Source: Axinella damicornis (Eukaryota; Porifera; Demospongiae; Axinellida; Axinellidae). From it: a stretch of 64,000 nt of DNA. The stretch spans positions 7,408,451 through 7,472,450 of the forward strand of contig OZ007506.1 of the NCBI GenBank assembly GCA_963931865.1. Reading direction: 5' to 3'. Position 1 is the stretch's first letter, and each line of letters opens with the position of its first letter. A program made the position numbers and the translations under genes. This document shows, piece after piece, positions 51,101 to 60,100 of the stretch. The notes beneath the pieces are model-generated. The model did no database searches. It saw nothing but the letters and a program-made list of their open reading frames with translations, and was not told where the DNA came from.

Positions 51101-54100
51101 TGGGGTGGTTGAGGTGCTTGGTGTGAGGGGACTTAGTATCTGCCCCATCTTCCTTCTCTTCGCGGTCGTCTTTCTCTTTGCTGTGGTTGCAGTGGCTACT
51201 GCGGTGGCTGCTGTTGCAGTGGCTACTGCGGTGGCTGCTGTTACAGTTGTGGTTGGTATGGTTGCTGGTACACTTGTGGGTATACCAGCTGTGGGTTCAG
51301 AATCTGTTGCCTCTGATGGTACAAATATACAGCTAACTATAATGAACAGTTAGTTACATGTACATTAGCTAACCTTCCAGCCACTTCTTCTAAACAGATG
51401 GCATTGTCGTTCACGGTCGCCATATTAAATGTGCATGTGTACATGTACCAGTGGTGACTGCTGTGGTGGCTACTGTGCTGGCTGCTTTGGTGGCTGCTGT
51501 GCTGGCTGCTGTGCTGGCTGCTGTGCTGGCTGCTGTGCTGGCTGCTGTGCTGGCTGCTGTGCTGGCTGCTGCTGTGCTGGCTGCTTTGGTGGCTGCTGTG
51601 CTGGCTGCTGTGCTGGCTGCTGTGCTGGCTGCTGTGGCGGCTGCTGTGCTGGCTGCTGTGCTGGCTGCTTTGGTGGCTGCTGTGCTAGCTGCTGTGCTGG
51701 CTACTGTGCTGGCTGCTTTGGTGGCTGCTGTGCTGGCTGCTGTGCTGGCTGCTGTGCTGGCTGCTGTGCTGGCTGCTGTGGGGGCTGCTGTGCTGGCTGC
51801 TGTGCAGGCTGCTGTGCTAGCTGCTGTGCTGGCTGCTGTGGTGGCTGCTGTGGTGGCTGCTGTGCTGGCTGCTGTGCTGGCTGCTGCTGTGCTGGCTGCT
51901 GCTGTGCTGGCTGCTGTGCTGGCTGCTGTGGCGGCTGCTGTGCTGGCTGCTGTGCTGGCTGCTGTGGTGGCTGCTGTGGTGGCTGCTGTGCTGGCTGCTG
52001 TGCTGGCTGCTGCTGTGCTGGCTGCTGTGCTGGCTGCTGTGGCGGCTGCTGTGCTGGCTGCTGCTGTGCTGGCTGCTGCTGTGCTGGCTGCTGTGCTGGC
52101 TGCTGTGCTGGCTGCTGTGCTGGCTGCTGTGCTGGCTGCTGCTGTGCTGGCTGCTGTGCTGGCTGCTGCTGTGCTGGCTGCTGCTGTGCTGGCTGCTGTG
52201 CTGGCTGCTGTGCTGGCTGCTGCTGTGCTGGCTGCTGTGGTAGCTGCTGTGCAGTGGCTACTGTGGTGGGTGCTGGTGCGGTTGCTGGTACAGTTGTGAA
52301 TGCATGTAAAATTGTACTGGCCGTGGAGGTGGGTTGGCATGTTGCTGCTGCGGTGGCTGCTACAGTGGCAGCAGGCTTGGACTTGGGGAAAAGATTCTGT
52401 GTGAAGTTAGGGTTAGTTGGTACAGAGTAGGGAGGTGAAGTTGGATAGACTGCAGAGACTGTCGGCTGCAAGTCACCGTTGCCATTTGGATTTGTCACCG
52501 TTGCCAATTGGTTTCATGCCTACAGACAAGGTATATAAGTGTGCAAGCCAGAACAACATAATCACACGACATATATATCAGTACAGTACATGTAACTGCA
52601 AGCTGTGCTTGTTCCAATACGTGCAGCAAATAGTCATATAATTATACTGTCCTCCAAAAGCAGCTAGAACACAAACTGTAACGACCTCTTTCATGCGTAC
52701 ATTCTTGGTGAAGAAAGGTCTGGAGAATATGTGTTGGGTATATCTTGTCCTGTAAAGATAAATAAAAATGACACGTGAGTGTTACAAATCAGTCACATGC
52801 TATTCCAAATATTACTCTTCGTTTCAAGGTATCCCTGGCTATATCGAGATCCAAAACACTTCTTACAAGCAAACCGGACAACTTACCTTGTGAACCATCG
52901 ATCCTGTAAGCGGCAACATACGATGAGTGAGCTGGTCCCGCAACCAAACCGCAATGAACAGCGAGCTCAGACCATGCAGCCCTCTCACACATGTCCTCGC
53001 TCATCTGCCTTTTACCAACCTTTGAGGGGTACTTTGTCCTCGACGCTTACTTCTTAGTACTACAATTTGTGCATAATAATTATGTTGTTCATCCCTCAAT
53101 GTTAAATTCAGTATTAGGTAGTTGCTAGCATGTTGCAAATAGCACCACTGCATTCCCCCTCCTTGGAAATGTAGGATTAGCCATCAGAATAAAGTTCCTA
53201 GGTGGTTTAGAACCTGAGCTACCGATAAAATAGCATCGTGTGGCGGCCATTTTGGAAAATGGCTGCCATTTTGCCATACGCGAAATCGGCAATGGCCCTA
53301 TAGCCAAAAATCTTCCTTAGGGCTACCTCTAGCTGTGTGCCAAATTTCATGCTTGTATCATCAAAGGCACAATTCCCCACAATTAATTCACATATCCGCT
53401 GGACTATAAGCACGGCAGCGAAGGGAAACACGCCTACAAAATAGTCACATGTTAACATTATTTACTACATCCGATTTCTGTGTTATTGCACTCTGGCATG
53501 GGGTTGACTCTTTAGTACGTTTGTTCTCCTTGCAGGGTGGGGAGCCTGACATCAACGCAGTGGCGAAGAATGTTCTGAATGATTTCCAGAGAGGAAAAAA
53601 CCCCTATTTTGTCAGGCCTCCTGCTTCGGTGAGCACCTTGCAATGAATCAATGGTGTTGGTTTTTAATTTAATGTGTTTAGTGGCGACTGCAGTACTGGT
53701 AGCCAGTGCTACTCGCAGATTATGCATGCATGCTTGCGGGATACCACAAGGAATTTGTATCAACCTGGATCCATATCGGTCCTTGCTGGATTGTACTACA
53801 ACACAAAGCCAAACTGTAATCCCTGATGCACTACAGTACCAAGCACCAGGATCGGATCCATCAGCTTGCCCTCCTTCCTCCTCCACCTTAAATGCCACAA
53901 TGATGAGACTTTGATGACGCCCCTTAATTGTTAGGGTATTAGAGCTCATTCCAATTAACTCCACTCACTCCCCTCTCCAATTCCTTCTGTCGTCAGTGAG
54001 TTAGTGAGTTAACTTGCAGTGGAAGTACTTCAGGTTGAAAAGTGAGGCAATATTCCTGTCAAATTTCGAAGGGCAACCGCACTCCTGGTAGCCACATGTA

Positions 54101-57100
54101 GTTAAACGGTAGCACAAGCTAAGTGTGACAGTTCGTTCACATATCACGTGAGTACCATGATAGCTATATACAGGGAAGATCAGAAATTATTTAGAGTGCT
54201 CTCAAGTACCATTCATAAAGTAGCCGTGTTGCAACCTGCCATAGCGCAAGCGCAATACGTTCCAATTAATGCACATGCCACGTGGCAACCACGCTCAGTT
54301 GATCGCGAGCAATGACGACCAAAAGGAAGACAAGACATTATTACAGCACTCGCAACTTAGCCAGCACGGTGAGTTTCGGCATGTGAGCATCAGTGAACGA
54401 CAGCGATCACACCTGTGTGGTCAGAATCTTTGTGGGGCCTTCGTGAGAGCTGTACTTGCAAGGAGCTTCGAAGAGAGCGATCGAGCAATGGCGGCCGACG
54501 GCACTACAAAAGCGCTTGTATCTCCACCACCAAGGTGAGTTTCAGCACAATTATTTTGTGGTTGTGTCATTGCATCATGGCGATCACAACCGTGTAGTCA
54601 GAATCTTTGTAAGCCATTCCGAAGTAGTCAAACGTTTATTAATTAATTATTTACGCGGCACAATTTTTCCCCTACCAGGAGTGTAATGAAAACCAGCTCG
54701 AGCTGGTTTTCATCACACCTGCAATCCTTAAGTGTATGCATTGCCTGTTCCAAAGGGCCCTTGGTACCAGACCTCCTGCACCACAGGATCAAAGATGGAA
54801 TTGATGCATGCGTGTAACAGCCCAAGACACCATTTTGAACACCTCAAAAGAGCCCCACTTGAATTACGCCAGAATAGAAAGCAAGAGACAAGCATCTTCT
54901 TTGAAAGTGAGCCATCAGCTACATAACACCGCAAGACTGTTTCAGGAGTGAGAAAAGCTATTATAAGAGTAGCAGGTGACACGCTGAGATTACCGAGAAA
55001 ACTCACAGCTAGTGTTTGTTAGTCCATTGTCAGAAACCTTAGATTGCATGACTCTCTTGGCCATGCTTGATAGTCACTGCCGCACCTGGGAAAATAATCA
55101 TTGTTTTGGTGACACAAATGTAGAGTGCCTACGGAAATGAACATGAAACAACTCCTTTTTAAGTGCACGTGCAAGACGTTATGTGTGTGCCATTCATCAC
55201 TCGTAACCTTTCACTCTTAACATGTAGGCAGGAGAGACAACCATTGAGCCACAGGTCGAACAGTCAACAGCTGAAGATCAGTCAAGAAGTAAAGATGGCG
55301 ATAGGTCAGGCGATGATGCTGTTCCCACTTCTGATATCCGTACCTCAATCTGAGCTAGGTGAAACTGAAGTACTGTAGTACATGCTATTTAGGTAACTAA
55401 ATTAGGCTAATGAAGATGGTCACCACAACACCCCATTTTCTGTTCTTTGGTTTGCGTTGACAATAGTACACGGATGCGGAAGAGCAGTGAAGAATGGGAA
55501 GGCTTTGTATCACATGGGGGGGGGAGGGGGGGCATAGTCATTTCAGTTAGTCCTGGATCAGTTCGTCATCCAGTCGGGCTAGGTTCAAACACTTTGTCGC
55601 TAGTCAAGACTCCAGATGCTCTGTACAGCTTTGTCAGCCAGTGTTAAAACATTTTTGCGGTTGGGCCCCAGCCCCAGGGCCCTATGTCCACCTGACATCA
55701 TTCACGTGATGGATAATACCAGGCCTTGGCTGGCCATTGTAGTGTTCTGCTAGAAACACCTGACGAGCCGATTCAGCTAGATACTTCAGACCTGATACTT
55801 TAGCCTACTTCATAGAATAGCCACACAGTTACAGCCACATACACACGTGATCCAGCCATGACATAATACAAACATTACATCACTGTATGCACATTACACT
55901 ACATCTCCCCTTTTCAGGTGGAGTGTTCTAACACAACACTGTTCCAAATGAACTAGTTCATGACCAGCTGGGGTCGTAACGATTCGGCGGATGGGAAGTT
56001 CTGGTACTTCGACGGACTTGCGTTTCGGACGTTCGTTGTGTGTCCCCATCCTCAGCTGGTTCAGTCACATTGCCTTGACCAAGAGAGTTTGGTTGTTCGG
56101 CTTCCCTGTTTCCGTCAGGGGGATCCACACGAATGAGATCTCTCCGATTTCTGCGGTATGTCCCATCCGAAGTGGTCACTTCGTAGGAGTGAGGGGCCAC
56201 TTCCTCTCCAGCACTACCCTCAGACTCACGATCTGGGACCCACACTGTGTCACCTGGTGCTAGGGGTGGTAACTCTCGGGTTCCATGATGGCTGTCAAAA
56301 TTCAGTTTCTGTCTACTCTTAAGATGCTTGTCTTTTGCCCTTAGAGAGACTGCATCAGGAACCTTTGGGACTCGCTGACTGCGCGTACTTGGCACGGTGG
56401 TACAGAGCATACGGCACATCAGCAGCTCACTCGGACTATAACCATTCTGAAGGGGAGTAGCCCTGTATGACAGTAAAGCAAGGTAAGGGTCGTCACCCTT
56501 CTTGAGGAGGTTCTTGACAGTGCCCACTGCTCGCTCTGCTTCCCCATTGCTCTGAGGGAAATACGGGCTGCTTGTGATGTGGCGGAATTGGTAGTCCTTT
56601 GCAAATGTGGCATACGCTTCTGACGCATATTGAGGTCCATTGTCAGAGATGACAACCTCTGGAATACCATGTCGTGCAAAGATACTCTTCGTGTGGGTGA
56701 TGACTTCCTCTGCGGTTGTCCGATTCAATCGTGCTATTTCGACATAACGCGAGTAATAGTCTACGATCAGGAGGAATGTTCTCTGTCTCCATTCAAACAG
56801 GTCTGTAGCAACCTTTTGCCATGGCAGGTCCGGCAACACAGAGGGCATCAACGGCTGGGCTCTCTGTCTCAGCACCTTGCAGCATTCTGGACAGTGTTTC
56901 ACCATCCCTTCCAACTCACGAGACATTCCCGGCCACCAGACAGACTGTCTTGCCCTTTCTCGACACTTCACAATGCCCTGGTGTCCTGTGTGGATCCTGG
57001 CCAACATCTCCTTTCTGAGAGGAGGAGGAATGACAATGCGACAGCCACGCATTAGCAAACCATTCTCTACTGAGAGTTCTGCTGCTATTGGGTAATACGG

Positions 57101-60100
57101 GGTTACCACTGCATCAACTGTGTGTTTCTCTGGCCATCCAAACTGGCAGTATTGAGCAATTGCTTGGCAGGCATCATCCACGGCTTGGAGCTGCTTTATC
57201 TCCTGTAGCCGTTGCTCCGTTGCGGGCAGGCTTTGCACCACTGCGCTCACAAATGCATTAGCCTCCTGCTGCAGGCACTGATCAGCCATCGTGGGGTCTG
57301 CAGATGGTGCCCGTGAGAGAGTGTCTGCAACCGTGAGCTCTTTTCCAGGCACGTGCGAGATGGTGAATCGGTAACGCATCATTCGAAGTCGGAAGCGCTG
57401 CACTCGGATTGGTAACTCCTCCAAATGCTTGGAGCTGAATAGTGGCACTAGGGGTTTGTGGTCAGTCTGTATATGGAATTGAAGACCAATCAGGTAGTCG
57501 GCTAGCCGCTCGCATGCCCATGTGAAGGCCAGCGCCTCCTTTTCGATCTGGGCATATCTCTGCTCCGTTGGGGTCATTGAGCGAGAGATATAGGCGACAG
57601 GCTTCAGCTCACCAGACTGCTGTTTCTGAAGCAGCACTGCCCCTAACCCATAGGATGACGCGTCTGCTGACACTACCGTCTCGAGATTTGGGTCGAACAG
57701 TGCGAGGACAGGGCTGGTGATGAGGGCCTCTTTGATCTGCTGGAAGGCTCTCTGTTGAGGTTCATCCCACACCCACTGGTTGCCCTTGATCAGGAGTTCT
57801 CTGAGGGGCTGGGTCATGTTGGCAAGGTTTGGGGAGAATTTGCTCATCTGATTGGCCATCCCCAGGAAACGGCGCACATCTCCCACATTAGCCGGTGTCC
57901 GCACTTTCTGAATGGCCACAACCTTGTTGGGGTCTGGTCGAATCCCTGTCGTATCGATTATGTGGCCCAGAAAATTCACCCTGCTCTGTGCAAACTGGCA
58001 CTTCTCGATGTTGAGTGTCGCTCTTGCCTCGAGTAGTCGCTGGAGGACATCGTGGAGACGTTCGTCATGCTCCTCTCTCGTCTTGCCGTACACAAGGATA
58101 TCATCCACCAAACACACAACTCCATTCAGCCCGCTGAGAATTTCAGACATGCGGCGCTGAAAATGTTCCGGAGCTGACGTAATGCCAAAGGGCAGTCGGT
58201 GGAAGCAGAAGCGACCAAATGGTGTCATAAACGTAGTGAGGAGAGCTGATTCAGGAGAGAGGGGGATTTGCCAAAATCCAGAGTTGGCGTCGAGCTTGGT
58301 AAACACCTTGGCCCCTGCCAGCTGAGCTAGTGTCTGGTCCACTGCCGGCATCTGGTGTCTCTCTCTGCAAACGCTCTGGTTCAATCGTGTCAAATCCACG
58401 CAGATCCTCACTTTCCCGTTTGGTTTCGGCACAACTACCATCCCCGCACACCAGTCAGTTGGCTCGTTCACCCTTGCAATCACTCCCAGATCTTCCATGC
58501 GCTGGAGCTCTTGCTTGACTGATTTCAGAAGCGGAATGGCGACCCTGCGAGGAGTGGAGATTGCGAATGGCTTGGCTCCCTCTTGTAGCTTGATGGTATA
58601 GTCGCCTTGGAGTTTACCGAGACCTTCAAAGAGAGCTGGGAACTGCTCAGTGGGGCTAAGTTCCTGGACTGCTGCGACGCGTTGTACCAGCCTGAGCTCT
58701 GCAATAGCTGGTCGTCCGAGCAAGGGTTTGTTGAGGCCTTTCACAACATAGATCTCCTCCTCGGCTTCTTGTGTACCCATCAGCAGTTTGCCTGTGAACT
58801 TGCCTTGCACTGGGAGGACATGTGTGTCTGGACCTCTCAAAGTTCGGTCCGATGGTAGCAATGAAGGCTGACCAATGTCTTTCCAGACTGTTTGAGAAAT
58901 CACGGTCACCTCTGCCCCAGTGTCAATATTGAATTCCACTGCCTTGTTCCTAAGCTGCAAGGTAACTGCCCAGGGGTTGCTTGACAGTGCATTCTGCTCC
59001 TCAACTGCTCCCAAGAACACATCCTGAGAACTGTCCACATGCTCACTGTGAGCCTGGACTCCTCCCACTTTGGCTGAAGACCTGCATACCGATTGAAAGT
59101 GTCCTCGTTTATTGCACTTATGGCAGGTAGCCTCCTTTGCTGGACAATGCTGTCGATCATGGGCAGGATATTTGCCACACCTGGAGCATGCTGCTCTAAC
59201 AGGCTGAGTGCTAGTTGTGGCTCCACTGTTCTGTCTGCCCCTACTAGGGTGTTGATTGGCTCTACGCCCACTCTTGCTCTTTAACACCGCGCCCACAGGA
59301 GTATCAGGCTTCCCACAACTTCCGCCTCTCAATAATGGCTGTTGAAGTTTGATGGCTTCAGACTGGCAGACCTGTGTCACGGCTTTTTCCAAGGTGAGGT
59401 CAGGGTCGAGCTGCAGCTTCTCTGCCAACCTGGAGTTGCGGATTCCAACGACTATCCGGTCCCTGATCATCTCATCGTGAAGTGTCCCGTAGCCACAGTG
59501 CTCCGCGAGCGAGTAGAGAGCGGTGATGAAAGTGTCAACTTGCTCTCCCTCCTCCTGCTTGCGCATGTTGAACTTTGCACGTTCGAATATCACATTCCGT
59601 CTCTTCGTGAAGTGAGTATCAAATCTCGCTTTAACCGTGGCGTACGTCTTCTTGTCTTCGTCGGACAGATCCGTGAACGAGCGCAGAATATCGTCTGCCT
59701 CGTCGCCCATCGAGTAAATCAGCGTATTCACTTGCGCTTCCTCTCCCTTTGCTTCTAGTCCAGCCGCCAACCGGAATCGCTCGAAGCGGCGGACCCATTT
59801 CTCCCATTCCTCTGGGCGAGTGAAGGTGAACGGTTCTGGAGCAGAGACTGGAAACGTGGCGGCCATGTGCTCGACTATTGGCTCGGTACATACGGTGCAA
59901 AATGGTTCTGGCCTTTCAGTTGGCTGGAGTTCGATCCCAACACCCCTGCCACCATGTAGTGTTCTGCTAGAAACACCTGACGAGCCGATTCAGCTAGATA
60001 CTTCAGACCTGATACTTTAGCCTACTTCATAGAATAGCCACACAGTTACAGCCACATACACACGTGATCCAGCCATGACATAATACAAACATTACATCAC

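Noticed and set aside
51411..52430. Four long frames (GCCA, AVLA, QQPA, STAA) as genes
   Set aside because: All are forced by a 12/15-bp unit; only the minus QQPA frame has non-repeat flanking, and it lacks an ATG.
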